Counted from the stretch's first letter, positions 11,768 to 24,147 are shown. The stretch: DNA of 64,000 nucleotides from Turritopsis dohrnii (GCA_027922465.2 BQMF02000096.1:558001-622000); one strand, 5' to 3'. The notes: a model not told the origin generated them from the letters alone. Numbers and translations are program-made.

Positions 11768-12083
11768 TCTGCAGAGGGGCAATGGCGCAATACATTTTCT
11801 TTCAACCAATGTATGTATGTATGTATGTATGTTCTTTATTTAACGTCGGTAAAATTTACAATAGTACCAATGAGAAGGGGCAATGGCGCAATACATTTTC
11901 TTTCAACAATAGAGATAGGTCAGGGGATAGGGTAGACTTTTCTGCAGAGGGGCAATGGCGCAATACATTTTCTTTCAACCAATGAGATAGGTCAGGGGAT
12001 AGGGTAAACTTTTCTGCAGAGGGGCAATGGCGCAATACATTTTCTTTCAACCAATGAGATAGGGGATTGGGTAGACTTTCTGT
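11768..12083 (+). repeat. tandem repeat, about 72-bp unit
   Basis: The unit contains CTGCAGAGGGGCAATGGCGC, AATACATTTTCTTTCAACC and ATGAGATAGGTCAGGGGATA. Four copies begin near 11768, 11876, 11941 and 12013. The first is interrupted after CCAATG by a (TATG)n microsatellite and about 50 bp of unique DNA. Open frames across it are repeat artefacts. Confidence 0.85.
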
Positions 12084-12245
12084 AAAAGAAAAAACAACAC
12101 AACGTTCAGGTTAAAATCTCTAAATTACAGTCTGTACAATGTAAAATACGCTAAAGCGATTCACCATAATTACTCCTACGTTCAGCATGATAACGAGGCT
12201 AGCTGAGAGCAAAGGGCATAGTACTAATAATATACTTAGTAGGAA

Positions 12246-12247
<2 letters not shown>

Positions 12248-12285
<38 letters not shown>
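12248..12285 (+). repeat. poly(A) tract, about 38 nt
   Basis: An uninterrupted A run, possibly the tail of a retroposed sequence, although no recognisable retrogene or SINE body precedes it. Confidence 0.8.
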
Positions 12286-12287
<2 letters not shown>

Positions 12288-12514
12288 AAAAGAATAATGA
12301 GTAGAACCTATATTACATCAAGTAAAAATTATATTCAACTAGTCCTTCCAACAGAAAAGTCGCTTGTTAATCTCACCATCAGTTGTCGGTGAAAATCTTT
12401 ATGTTTGAAACAACAAGGCAAAGGTTGCTTAAAAAAACTCATTTACCCAAACAAATTTTACAAGATTTGCACCATGTATATTTGATAGTTCGGAATTGTT
12501 AGATGAACTATTAA

Positions 12515-12733
12515 AGCCTGGTTCAGACTTGACGATTAAAATTTAGTGTTACCGTCGTAATCGTCTAATGTCAACACTTTTGTTATCGTCGTAATCGTTG
12601 CAAACGCCTGACGTTTACGACGACAAAATATCAAGCGTTTAGAAATACTTGAGAGTGTTCACACCTAGCGATTGGCGATGACGACGATTCATTTTTATTT
12701 TAATCGCCGTAATTGGCAGGTCTGAACCAGGTT
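12515..12733. mobile_element. Harbinger-like MITE
   Basis: The inverted ends share CCTGGTTCAGAC (left AGCCTGGTTCAGACTTG, right inverse AACCTGGTTCAGACCTG). TAA flanks both sides (12512-12514 and 12734-12736), matching the 3-bp TWA duplication of PIF/Harbinger elements. The interior has repeated CGTCGTAATCG motifs in both orientations. Confidence 0.65.
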
Positions 12734-12956
12734 TAATTGGAAACAGTTCAAGACCAATATCCGTATCCTGGTAACGAGGTTTTTTTTGCGTAATGTGTGA
12801 GATGAGAAGTGCATAAGAAGGATCTATATTCCATTCGTTTGTTCGAAAATTCAAACTTCAATTCCTAACATTATGTCCGAATATTAACAATTGTCAAAAA
12901 TAGGTGAAAAACAGAAGTACAGCAGAAACTCGATGTAACGGAACGTCGAGATTCTA

Positions 12957-13070
12957 CCCAATGGACAAAATTGTGGAAAAATCAGTGAAGGAGTGCATTT
13001 CTCTAAGACATACACACGCTATTTCAATAAAAATGCTCTTCATCGCTGTGAGTTTCACACCACAGATCAG
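12957..13070. mobile_element. family-B MITE
   Basis: It contains CCCAATGGACAAAATTG, GAAAAATCAGTGAAGGAGTG and the inverted half CTATTTCAATAAAAATGCTC then TTCATCGCTGTGA. It sits just downstream of RAD21. Confidence 0.7.
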
Positions 13071-13388
13071 TTTTTGACTTTCAATTTTTCTTGGAATCAC
13101 AAGTTAAGAATCACAAGTTAAGAACAGATTCTTTTAACAAGAGAGACCTTAAAAAAACCCAAAAAACCAACAGACTTATTAACATTCAAAATATAGGAAC
13201 TTAGAGGGCATGCGGAACCGTGGAATAAGATATTGCGACGATTGATGTAGTCTACAAAAAGGACCATTTCCCTAAATATAATCAAGTTGGCATTGAGGAG
13301 AGATTGCAATCTCGAAGTCGAGATATATATCGGCTGGTCACTAAGCCGGAAATTTTTAATGGGCTATCCAACCATCAATAGCACGAAT

Positions 13389-16300
13389 TTAGGTATGAGA
13401 GACGAACCTTTCTCCTTTACTGATGTGTATATCGTCAAATATGCCTGCCTGTTCTATATCGATAGCTTTTTCTTTGCGTAACAGTAGTAGCGTGTAAAAC
13501 CTGAACGCCGCTTGTTTGCGGTTGCATCTTTTCGACAGTTCTTTAAAAGTAAGAGACTCCCTTTTCTTCAGTCCTTTCTCAAGTAAATTCAATGTGTGTT
13601 GAGTGCGTTTCGTCCATCGCTTGTCGTTGATTTCGTCTTTGCCATCACCCTCCTCCTCCGTTTCTACCTCCTTCATGAAAGCGCTTACGTTTTCAATAGA
13701 TTTATTCGACTCAAATTCGAACGGTGGAGGGATCTGAAGTTCTTCTTCGTTAGCCACTTCTTCGATTGGTCTCATGTCGTCAATTTCCAAATCAACAGGT
13801 GGTTGTACCAATTCCTCTAACGGCTCCAAGTCCGCCAGTTTGTCTGTCTCGGTGATGTTTCGAGAGACTTCCGGTAATTCGGTCAGGTTTTCCGCTCCGC
13901 GTAAAATGTCGCTGGGTTCTTCAAGTTCGACCTCGTCTTCTTGAGAGGATGGTAATATCAAGTCTTCTGGAATTTTGGAAGTAAGATTTGACGTGAACGT
14001 CTCCATCATGCACCTTCGCTTTGACTGGAATTCACAAAGTTGCGAATAGAGGGTCTTTACAGAACTATCAGAATTACACATCCTAAATATAACAAAATTT
14101 ACACCTGCTAAAACACAGTGTACAAATACCAAGGTTTACCATAGCTACTTGCAGCAATGCAGCAATGTGATCAAACAATAGAATAATCACCAAGGCTTAC
14201 TCCTACCACAGCTAGTTAAAATGTCCATGACAGTCAAAACTAGACGAAGGTTTAGAAGAGTTGCATTATGATCAATGCATAAGTATACGAAGCCCTTTGA
14301 GAACAATCCCAAAATCGCTGTAAAACGAGAAATGAGTCCGACATGATGAAAGTTGGGAGATGTCGGTTTTAATAAACAACAATTAACATGGGTGGGATCA
14401 ATGTATGTGACACTCCAGGGGGTTTTGGTAACAAACCGTAAAACGCTACCCAGTGGGCAAAATCGTCAAAACATCACTGTGACGGAGAGCATCTGTTATC
14501 AAATTCGTGTAAATTTCTATAGAAATACACTCCTCTGCAGAGATTTTTTTAATAAATGTGCCGGCTGGGTAGATAGTTATATAACGCTATTCTTTCTTAG
14601 ATAACGTCACTATAACAATTTTTATTGTCATTCATTTTGTTCTTTTTATAACGTATTATTTACATAACATTTTATGATTTGTTACGAAAATCCCCAGAGT
14701 TTCACAAATAAAGATTGACTTTCGACAGAGCTGCAGAGGAAACCACATTGTCAAGAAGCAAAATCCTCAAAAAGTCACTGCAACAAAGAGCATTTTCATT
14801 TCTATAGCATTGTACTCTTTCGCAGTGATTTTTTCAACAAACTTGCCCGCCACTGGGTACTAACCTTCTTCTAGACGGAGGTGCAACAATGGCAGCTTTG
14901 ACTAGATCGTCTTGATTGTTGATTTGTTCCTTCATCTGCTCATTGGATATGATTTTCTCAGGATCAACGATCAGCTTTCGCTTTCGTTTTCGACGTTTCT
15001 CCTTGCCAACAGTTACTTCAACAGGTTCCAATGCAAACGCTTCAGTATCACGTGAAAACAACGTGGTTTCCACGCCAGTGGGAGCTTCTAATAAGCAACA
15101 AAAGATTCGAGGATATTTGAAGTGGACAGACACCCCACGATCAATAAAAAAAAAAAGGCCTTTTTTGCCCAGATAGAGTTTTGACCCTATAACAACACTA
15201 TTCATTTGTAATTGTTGAAGACCAAAATTAAATTGTGAGTTACTTACCAGTGGTCTGTGCAAAATCCACAACTGTTTCTTCTTCCTTGTCTGTGATCTGG
15301 TCATTTTCAATCGTTTCCTTGGTGATCGTGATGTCGGGTAATGATACCTCTTTATCTAAATCACCAATTTTTGGGTCTTCTGGCTCATCCACTTCAAAAC
15401 CTTCAAGAAAATCGAGACCTTCGCCAGCTCCGAAACCGCCATCTCCCATCATCGGATCATCCATAGCTGATTCTAGAAATAACAATATACATAAAAATCC
15501 TATCAGTATAAATCAAATTGATCAATTATTTCGTCAGGATTGGTCAGAAAGTATCAAAGTACTGCCCTATAATCAGGGGTCACATCAAACAGTTACTTGG
15601 TCATTTAGAATGAAAATATCGAAAGAAGTATACTTTAGAGAACCTCATTAAAAAACATACTAGGCATTAGAAGTGACCTCCACCACAAAAAACGAAACTC
15701 ACCAAGGTTGCTTTGGTTAATAGACCACCCCTTTTTGGTCATACTCTCTTCGTTGATGTTGGACCGGTCCATCTCTATGTCTTTCGAGTTATTTAGAAAA
15801 CTTTCACCATCACGTTGCAGCTCATGACTTGTCTCACCGAACGGTGTGTCACCAAAGAAGTTATCTTCCGAAATATACAATCTGTAAGGAAGAACAGCCT
15901 TTTAAAGCATTGTGAGAAATATATAAACAAGCATTACAACAGGAATACCGACCAACATGAAGTAAGCCTATAATCAGGTTATTTCCTGTATGTCTTTTAT
16001 TTACTCAAAAACAAAAAATTGCAAACAAACATGTCTAAAACCAAAGCACTTAGAAATAAGTTTTCAGACTTAAAACTTATCTATACAGGTACACAGAAAA
16101 TGAACCTTGGACTTTGTTGCACTAAGAGGCTATTTCGTGACAAAATGTTTCTGGAGAATGCTTCTTGTACTTTGTTTAAAATAAGGCAAGTGAGGCAACA
16201 TGCAAGAATGTTCTTGTTAACTCAATAAAAATAACAAAATTTTGGCTGCAAACTACTTCATACCTGGAATTGATCAAATCTTCCTTCATCGTGATTTCTT

Positions 16301-16917
16301 CAACACGACATTGATTGTTATTCAATGTCGCCGTTATATCGAAATTTCTAAAATCGGATAGAGTAATTGTTTGATATTTAAGTCGCTCATCAGGTGAAGG
16401 AAAGAAAGAAAAATTATTATGGGAAAAAAAGTTTTTCAATCTTGTGGGGCAGTTCGTAATTTTACGATTAACCTACATTGCTCATAACAAAGAGGAAACA
16501 AACATAGAGCAGCTCAAGGTAGACGATTTAAAATCTCTAAACCTACCCTAGGTTGTTCATCATCATATCCCATTCTTGAAATTCTGGCAAAGTTATAGCA
16601 GATACAGCAGCTTGCTGATTGTCCAAAGGCAAATCAACAACATCCGGCCGAAAAGCCATTTTGATTTTAATCAAAGCTTCTGTGCAGTCGGCTAAAAGAT
16701 ACTTTGCTTTGCGAGAATATATCCGAACAACACCCAACAACAGATGGCCAGATGTTCTGAGAGCAATCTTTACTTTCGGTGAAATGATCGTGTCAACTGA
16801 TGTTTGCAGGTCTGTTTCGAATACATGAGCTTTACTCAGTTTCTTCTCCCAGTGCGCAGCAAGCCATACGCGAGCCAGCGGACCTTTCTTCGCCAAAACA
16901 AAGTTGGCGTAAAACAT
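13389..16917 (-). CDS. RAD21: RAD21 cohesin kleisin subunit
   Basis: Six coding exons join in frame: 16547-16917, 16264-16347, 15703-15881, 15248-15472, 14865-15087 and 13389-14082. They encode about 591 residues (human RAD21 has 631). RAD21 is the alpha-kleisin that closes the SMC1-SMC3 ring and is cut by separase at anaphase. The start [20 protein letters not shown] matches the RAD21/REC8 N-terminal SMC3-binding domain (residues 1 to ~105, including [20 protein letters not shown]). The motif AFALEP lies at 303-308, followed by the basic [12 protein letters not shown] stretch. The C-terminal SMC1-binding winged helix occupies ~515-591 ([15 protein letters not shown]). A probable separase site, ELQR, lies at 172-175. 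The middle is acidic and low-complexity as usual. The first ATG (MIDKGNT) lies seven codons upstream, but homology fixes the start at 16917. RAD21 rather than REC8 is indicated by AFALEP. Confidence 0.96.
14449..14570. mobile_element. family-B MITE in RAD21 last intron
   Basis: It begins CCCAGTGGGCAAAATCGTC, has a central TTCTATAGAAATACACTCC and ends GTGCCGGCTGGGTA. It is one of two family-B copies in the same RAD21 intron. Confidence 0.8.
14755..14860. mobile_element. family-B MITE abutting the RAD21 exon-5 donor
   Basis: The left half is decayed (AAAATCCTCAAAAAGTCACT). The right half, TTTCGCAGTGATTTTTTCAA then CTTGCCCGCCACTGGGTA, is well kept. Read on the minus strand, its end TACCCAGTGG begins at about the sixth base of the intron that follows RAD21 exon 5. 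Confidence 0.8.
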
Positions 16918-18002
16918 GGTGTTGCCTTTATCAATCAATTAATCAATCTAAGATAAAACAACATTATTAAGGGAGTGCTTATGTTAAATTACTTAAATAA
17001 CACCAGTTGAGTCAGTTCACTTCAAGTAGATCTTGCTTGTATTTATAAATGCAATAGAAAAATGAAAGCTAATTATACTAGACACCAAGCTGGCGTCACT
17101 GAAAAAAACCCTTCCCTGAAATTAGGTCCAAATTTTCTTGGACTGGGATCTAGTTGTTGTCCAAGCTACTGTCGTATGCGATTACATCCAGGGTGGTGCA
17201 GCGTTTACAGCACTCTTCTTTCAACATTCATTTGCTCTACCTCTACCGCTCACTAATGTACTTTCACTAAGCAATTATACATATTTTTAATGTTTGTTTA
17301 TAGACGTGTCTGTTCGTCATGGTAGACCCACCACGTCTGGAAAACAAGCGCTCTAGTACATATACATCAATTAGAAATTCTGAGTTCCAACGAAGAAAAA
17401 AAAAGTTCCTCTAATAAGACACTTGAAACATTTTTTAAACCTGTTACCCAAGAGGTTGAACAAAGTAGCCTCGACCTCATGGAAACTTCTTTACATTTTT
17501 TTACACTTTTGTTATCGATTTAAGTTTCTTTATATCACGTTTTTGTGGAAAGAGGTTACGTTTGAACAGACTTTTTTCGCTAGAATTTTAGTGATTTTAG
17601 TTATTTTTAAAGGTTATGTCTGATAAAAAACAAAGTACTTGTATATCGATGCTAAATAACTCACTAAATCAGAAAATCACATCGATATTGAAAGACTTGA
17701 TCACAGAAGTTATAATTCAATTATTTATTTTCATAATCTTTGCTGAAAACACTTTCTTCGGCAGCCATTTTTTGAGTATCATGAAAATAGTGAAAGCGCC
17801 AGGATTACTCTCTCGGATACCTCATTACATCACAAAGTGTAAGACGAAGACCGACGAAAGAGGAAAAACATAGTGAAACAAATATTTTCAAGACCTTTAT
17901 TAAAATTAATAATTTATTTACTTCAACTAATCTTTAATAAATAGTGTACACAACATTTTATTCGATCTTTCTGCTTTTAAACATCTTTTTTTACGTTTCA
18001 CG
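16918..18002. other. RAD21 upstream region and AT-rich intergenic DNA
   Basis: This holds the RAD21 5'UTR and promoter, and then AT-rich DNA. Short open frames at 17423-17623 and 17616-17873 carry hydrophobic stretches but no recognisable domain or splice context. Confidence 0.4.
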
Positions 18003-18990
18003 ATGGCCTGGTGTGCAGCAGTTGGATGCACAAATTATAAGAGGAAAAATAAAAACCTTACTTTTTTAAATTACCAAATGATGAAAAACGCGCCACTGTT
18101 TGGAAAACGAAAATTAAACGACAAGACCTTCCCAAATATCTGGATCAATTTTTCCCTGCGAAAAAACCTTTCGAAGATAAATATTTCGATATGTCCGTGG
18201 ATATGCAAAATTGCTTACTATCAGGTACGTAATATTCTTCATATTTCTTCATTCATTCATTATTCCTGTCATTGATCCATCACTGTGTAAATTGTCACAC
18301 GTTTCCAGGGAAAACTTTTTATAGAAAATGTTCCCATGATAAATATGATAAGGATGGAGAACATGAAATTAGGTGGCTTAGACCAGATTCACCATCACAC
18401 AGGGCGTTAAAATCTGTAATCTTCCACGATAAACAACTTGTGTAGGACTTGCAAAAACTAACAGAAAACATTTTTACAACGCACTTTGGAAGTGTTTCAC
18501 TCTAAAAATCCGCTACCTACCGAAGCAGATTTTTTTTTCGAACATGAGAAAATGATAGCTTGTGTTGAACATGCAGCTCTTGATCATAATCTCAATATTG
18601 GTCGGAGACAGGTAAAATAGCTACACTTCATTACTATTCACTTGTTAATGAATTTAAGTATTGAACGATAGCAATAACGATACCTTTATTCCCCTTAGCT
18701 GAAAGGTAATCCTAAATCAAAAGAAGGCCGCAGAATTCCACTTAAATATCATTGGTACTCTAAGCGATTTGTTGCCAAACGAGCAATGGAGAAAAAGTCT
18801 TGTTTTCTTTGAGAGATAGCTCTTGGATCCTATTATAGAGCGGTTGACAGGGAAATGCATAGAAGAGTGTCAAGGAAGAGATTGTACGTCACTCCAAGCG
18901 AAAGACCAGAAAGGAAGGAAATAATAGAAAAAAATAATAAAATATTCGAGGATGAAACGATAATCCAATTTTGTTTTTTTTTCCGTCGTT
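18003..18990 (+). pseudogene. decayed THAP-domain gene of a multicopy family
   Basis: It opens MAWCAAVGCTNYKRKNK, the C-x4-C start of a THAP zinc finger. A single-base shift in a T run near 18066 moves the continuation (KLPNDEKRATVW...) to the next frame. Further frames downstream read KCSHDKYDKDGEHEIRWL, LQKLTENIFTTH, LEVFHSKNPLPTEADFFFE and VEHAALDHNLNIGRRQ, then KYHWYSKRFVAKRAMEKK. The order THAP, LTE-x-F-T, LEV-F/Y-HS, AxLDxN is that of an uncharacterised multicopy family in cnidarian and some other animal genomes. Stop codons and at least two frameshifts make this copy non-functional, while donor-like GTACGT (18221) and GTAAAA (18611) sites mark old introns. THAP modules bind DNA in both transposases and host regulators; which applies here is unknown. 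Confidence 0.65.
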
Positions 18991-21079
18991 GCAGTACATC
19001 CAGGGAAACTGGTTCTCATCAACAATTTTACCATTCATGTAACCACAGTATTTATTATCAGGCGCTGGATATGCTGTTCTTATTGCATTAACAACACACA
19101 AAATTAATGCAAACTTTTGTTTTCTAAAAGATTCATCACAACTTAATCAGGGTGTTCTTTCTTTCACAAATATGTATTTTTTCAACCGCTAACTCACATT
19201 CGCTGATCTGGTCTTACATTTTGTGACGTAAATGGTGGCCATTATGATTTTGATTACATTTTCAAGAGCCGGGAAGGAAGAAGAAGTTTCGAAGTGAAAA
19301 TTTTAAAAACATTTTTGTGTATTGTCATCGTTTAAGCTTTTTATGCATAAAATGAGATAGAAATTATATTTTCTTATGTATAAGGGGTCGATCATACGCA
19401 TCTTCTTATGAGAAATCAAAAAATCAAAATCAAAATCAAAAGACAGCGTTATGAACCTTGGAATGCAAAGCAAATCAAAACATGAAGGGTGCGCGCGATT
19501 TGAAAAAGTCACTATCGAAAGAATCTAAAAGCGCAAACAAAGACTAGTTATAAACAAAAAAGCTCAACAGCAAAACCATCGTCACCTTCGCTGTGGCTTG
19601 TTTTTAGACCATTTCTTCAAAGCACAAGGCGAGTGATACCAAATGTGGCAGCCATCGCAGCAGACCCATTCAACATTGCCATCGCGTGTTGGGAGGGGTT
19701 CTGTCAATAAAAAAAATCCGCTAAGAAGGGGGGGAGGGGAGGGGTAAGACCTTGACGGATTTTTTCCGCTAAGCGTGACAAAAGTTATTTGTCGCTGGCC
19801 CCTAATTGAAGTTAAAAAATATGATTTGTTTTTATCTCAGAGACGTAACCTTTAACACTTAAACTTGTTGTTATGTATATATGTGTTTTACATATTTTGG
19901 TAACCAGGAAAGACCATATTATAGCGTTAGAAATTAGGAAGGCCGTTCGAATTCAAGGAAATTTTCAATGTTGCTTTCAATTATTGTTCTTTTGACTGCC
20001 ACAATCTTTTGACTAGATTATCATTGTGAACCTCCTTTAGAAGCTTCAAAGAAGAAAAAACAGTAAACAATTTAAGCACTTAGCTTTCTTGAAATTGAAA
20101 GGGTTCCTTTTTAATAAAAACGTTATAGCTACCTGTGATGTGAGAAGAAAACTTTTCTGTTCGGTTCACTTCACCAGCAAATTCTAAAAATGGCGGGCTT
20201 TTATTTTTTCACAAATGTAAAACCCAGGGTTGTGAAATAATCACGTGACAAAAACATTTTATCTAGTGAGGATTTGCCGGTAGCGAACTCGGTAGAAATA
20301 ATAATCAGACAGGAAATTGGACAGAACGTGTCCTTCATCACATTTTTCTTGAATATAGCTGTTGTTCATTTTCCCCTATAATGTTTAATGCTTGTGTTTA
20401 TTGATGTTTTAATGTTGCATAGTTGTTTTGTATAATATGTTTCGTATTAGTCTTGTATTTTAATTTTTCATTTCTCAGTTGAATCTTGAATCTTGAATCT
20501 CACGATTCCCACTTTACCGTTTCCAGTAAGCAATGCTTATTATTGCGAGGATTTCTTTCTTTTCTAAAGATTAAAGATTATTTTCTTTCTCTCCACATAT
20601 CCCTTCAGATGTTTTGTAACTTGGAGCAGTAGTTCCTTATTCTCTCTTTCAATCCATTCGATATTCGCTGTTGTTCCCAATTCTTTCTTGACTTCATCAC
20701 ATTCAACAACATGTTCAGTTGTGTTTGTTTGTTTGGAAACCATTGACTACTACCCTGACCACCCAGAAGACCCCACTCTGTGGTGAAATATGCCGACGCG
20801 GTTTTGTTAAATTGAAGAATGAAGAAAGAAATTGTTTAATAAAAGAAGAACCAGTAAAATCTGATGCGAGGGGTGATTATTCTTATCTTTTGACCCTTTT
20901 GAGCCAAATATTTTATTCTTATGTGTGTGTCAACATCATCAGATTTGATTATTATTGTAAATGTTTTACATTTTTATTGTATTTTTATTGTATATTTATT
21001 TTGACTCCAAAAAAACTGGTCAACTCTATGACAGATTGTTCATGGTAACTTTATCATGAAACGGAATTTGCAGGAGGAG
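18991..21079. other. intergenic, no supported gene
   Basis: A short G-rich tract lies at 19727-19745 and a short (TTGAATC)n-like run near 20483-20500. Several open frames up to about 109 codons lack any recognisable domain. Confidence 0.4.
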
Positions 21080-22270
21080 AGGTGTCCAGGGTTCATTGCC
21101 TCTGGAAAATCAGGAGAAAAAGTAATGACAGGAAGTTTCTGGAAAGTTCAGGGAATGTCAGGGAAATAAAGTTTTTTTACCCTTTAGGTCAGGGAAAGTC
21201 AGGGAAAAATTTCATAAGATTCTTTATAACAGTGTCTATTACTGACTTTGTTTATGTTAATTTCATTTACCCAGTCATCTACCGTCTATCGTCCTAACTT
21301 CGGACATCCTTCCAAACTTCGGACATAAAAAAAACATATCCGCAAAATACAAACCATATCAGTAAAAGTCCATACTGCACTGTGAATTAAACTATAAATC
21401 TAAAACTTGTCACAACTAAACTTAACAAAAATGAAACACTTAAATTAGTTGACTGTACCCTTGAGACGAACGTGATTTATAATTACACTGCGCGTATGGA
21501 TAATTGTCCACGGACATAAATACAAACATACGCAGGTGCTCATTACGTAGAGAAGAGTATTATAAAATCATCATACGCAATTGATTAGTATCAAAGAAAA
21601 AAGTGGAAAAAAAATGTAAACAAAACATTTCGCTAAATGATATTCAATGCTTCATGGTTCTCTGGTTACCTGGTTCTCATTCAGTTACATATAAAAGATT
21701 CAATTATAGTTATTTCAAAAGTTAATACAAGTAGAAACCGTCTGCTATAATACTATTTTAAGTTGTTCGACAGGATTGCTATTGCAATCCCTTGAGGATG
21801 ACGTTTATCGTTATTTTCAAATCGCTTATTTTCTACACACTTATTTACGCTTCACGCTGACTTTATTGCATTTGAATACATTATTTTATCAGCTTTATCT
21901 AATATTTTAGTATTTATTGTGACTTGGTTTGATTGATTATGTACATTTCGTTAACCAGACAGGTCTGCTTATTTAGCGTGTCCGAAGTTTGGAAGGATGT
22001 CTGAAGTTAGGACGATTGACGGTATCAATATTTTCTTTTTTGTTTCTGAGTTAACTTAGTATTGTAATATCTTCAATCTTAATTTGAAATGTTTTATCCT
22101 TTCCCTAGCCTCTAAACTGATACTTCTGAATGTGTATAATCTTGGCTTTGTTGCAGTTTAAGTAGGCAATAAAGTCAGGGAAAACAGGATGTTTTTAGAG
22201 AAAAGTCAGGGAAAATGATACCTTTTTTACTAAAGTCAAGGAAAATATTATGGGAAAAGTGCTACAAACC
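21080..22270 (+). repeat. TCAGGGAAA-type interspersed repeat, split by an insertion
   Basis: The left part (about 21080-21215) repeats GTCAGGGAAA and CAGGAAGTTTCTGGAAAG. The right part (about 22160-22262) continues AAAGTCAGGGAAAA. The 21282-22022 element appears to have inserted between them. The same motif in inverse orientation (TTTTCCCTGACTTTCCC) fills 31361-31645. Confidence 0.65.
21282..22022. mobile_element. 741-bp TA-flanked MITE with 44-bp TIRs
   Basis: The left end CCGTCTATCGTCCTAACTTC continues GGACATCCTTCCAAACTTCG, and the right end is its inverse with two mismatches over about 44 bp. TA flanks at 21280-21281 and 22023-22024 indicate a Tc1/mariner-type target duplication. There is no transposase frame. 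Confidence 0.85.
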
Positions 22271-22789
22271 CTGAGTGTGCTTACTGTGTTAAAATGTTAT
22301 AGAAGAATCATACTAAAAAACTTCGTTCTTTTTTAATGTTGTGTATATATCACTATCGTTTGTTCCTTTGATGTAGCTTGTTGTAATATATACTAATTGC
22401 ATCTCCAGGTATAGGGTGTTTGTTTGTTTTTATGCCTAAAAGTAGCAAGGACAATGATGGATTGTTTAAAATTGAATATTTAATATAATGTTTAAAAGTT
22501 GGACAACTTTTAAAGGCAATACACATCCTGAAATTTTTTCATTTTGCAGTTTTGGCTGTTTTTCATTATAACAATTAAGCCTCAGAAGATTGCTTTTCTT
22601 TTGTTCTTGTTTTTTGTCCTAACTGAGACTAAGGAAGGATTGAATTTGTGTGTATGCGAAAAAGTGTGTATGTAATGTTACCGATGGTATCATGGTACTT
22701 CAAAGAAAAGGAAGTATACATACTGGTTCTTTATTATTTTTTATTTGTGCTTACCCAGGACCAGTTCCTTAAGGTACTGTTATCAATGA

Positions 22790-23010
22790 GGGCCCTGTGA
22801 AGGAGGTCCTAGAGCATTTAAAGCTATGGAAGCTATAATGACAGGAATCGCTCAACTAGACAACCATCCTAGACATCATTCCTACTCTCTTGCTGAGTGC
22901 TAAGCAGAGAGGAGTGATTCACACTGTTAAAGTTGCTGGCATGACTCGGTCAGAGATTGAACCTGTGACCTCCCGAACAGGAAGCGAGCACTCTACCACA
23001 GGGGTTACTA
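22790..23010 (-). repeat. tRNA-derived SINE-like sequence
   Basis: Read on the minus strand, CTGTGGTAGAGTGCTCGC resembles a pol III A box and D arm, and GGTTCAATCTC (22952-22962) fits the B box and T loop. Between them lies a degenerate anticodon-like stem, CTTCC/GGAGG. The sequence continues into non-tRNA body rather than an acceptor stem, so this is a SINE head rather than a tRNA gene. The 3' limit is uncertain. Confidence 0.6.
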
Positions 23011-24147
23011 TAACTATAACTACTATAAAACTATATAAAACAAAGTATACTACCATAAAAAAAGTGTGCAATGACTTTTTTCCAATTCTAAAACTGATAA
23101 AAATGAAAAGAGGGTGGATAAATTTGGAAAAGGTTTTACATTAATACATTACTCAGCACAGAAATGTATGATTTATTTTCATATTGGATTTAAATGTGTA
23201 ATACTTTTTTTTAATTGTTTTTAATGACGTTAGTATCATCGTAATTAGTATTACAAAATAATAAATGGTGCTGTGGCTTGATCATAATGTCTTTAACTAA
23301 TCAAAGCACTTAAAAATTTGTTTAGTAAGATCTAGGGTGATTTGGAAATAATCAGAAAAATCAGTCAACTCTGCAGTAAGATATTACAAGGCTTTTAGAT
23401 ACTTTTAGATTTCAAATTTCATTCTGATTAGAAATGTAATCTTGTAGCCGTATCATTTTTCATCATATTGCAAAATCAAAATGTTTAAATAAAGACTGCT
23501 TTTTGAATGACAAGTTCTTTTTCTTATCACAAAAAATCAGTCTTGAAGTAGCTGGTTACATGTCCAATGCAGTGATCTTTTCTTCATATCTGCAGGGAAG
23601 TAAAACAAGGACTTTATTGACCTTTTGTAACCTGCTGTGGAATTAATCAAGAGATATTATATTTTAAAAATTTGATTTGGATTAATAATGGTCATGAGAT
23701 CGTTGTGATTTTGAGTGTAGTTTTTTTCCTCTTTCCAAAGTATATATTTTATTATCTGTTTTGGTTTCTAAAAGACACGTGATGGAATTCCGCATTCCAT
23801 TACGTGTCAAATTTCATTTATATTGCCCTGTGGTTTCTGTGGTGAGTAGTCGAAGTCAAGAGCATCTTGATAAGGCCACTTTGTCATTGAATACTTTTTT
23901 CCAGAAATACTTTTTTGTGTTCATGGAAAGAATTGAATTGAACCATTTTAGCAACTGATAGTAACTTTTCATTATATTCATTCTTGCTTCTGAATAAGTA
24001 CTGACAGTTAAAATTTACTTGTATTATGTACAAATCGATTTCACTTATTTCAGACACAGGTGTTAATTTATTTATTTATTTATAGAAAATATTTGAGAAA
24101 AATTATATAGAGAATATAGAATTGTTATATATATTTAAAAAATCATT
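23011..24147. other. upstream region of NCOA4
   Basis: AT-rich, without a supported gene. It should contain the NCOA4 promoter and any non-coding first exon. A 65-codon frame at 23761-23958 has no recognisable features. Confidence 0.4.

Noticed and set aside
11639..12050. Several frames containing QWRNTFSFN on both strands
   Set aside because: They come from the 72-bp tandem repeat.
22950..23010. Possible functional tRNA gene
   Set aside because: The anticodon loop has the wrong size and there is no matching acceptor stem; a SINE head fits better.
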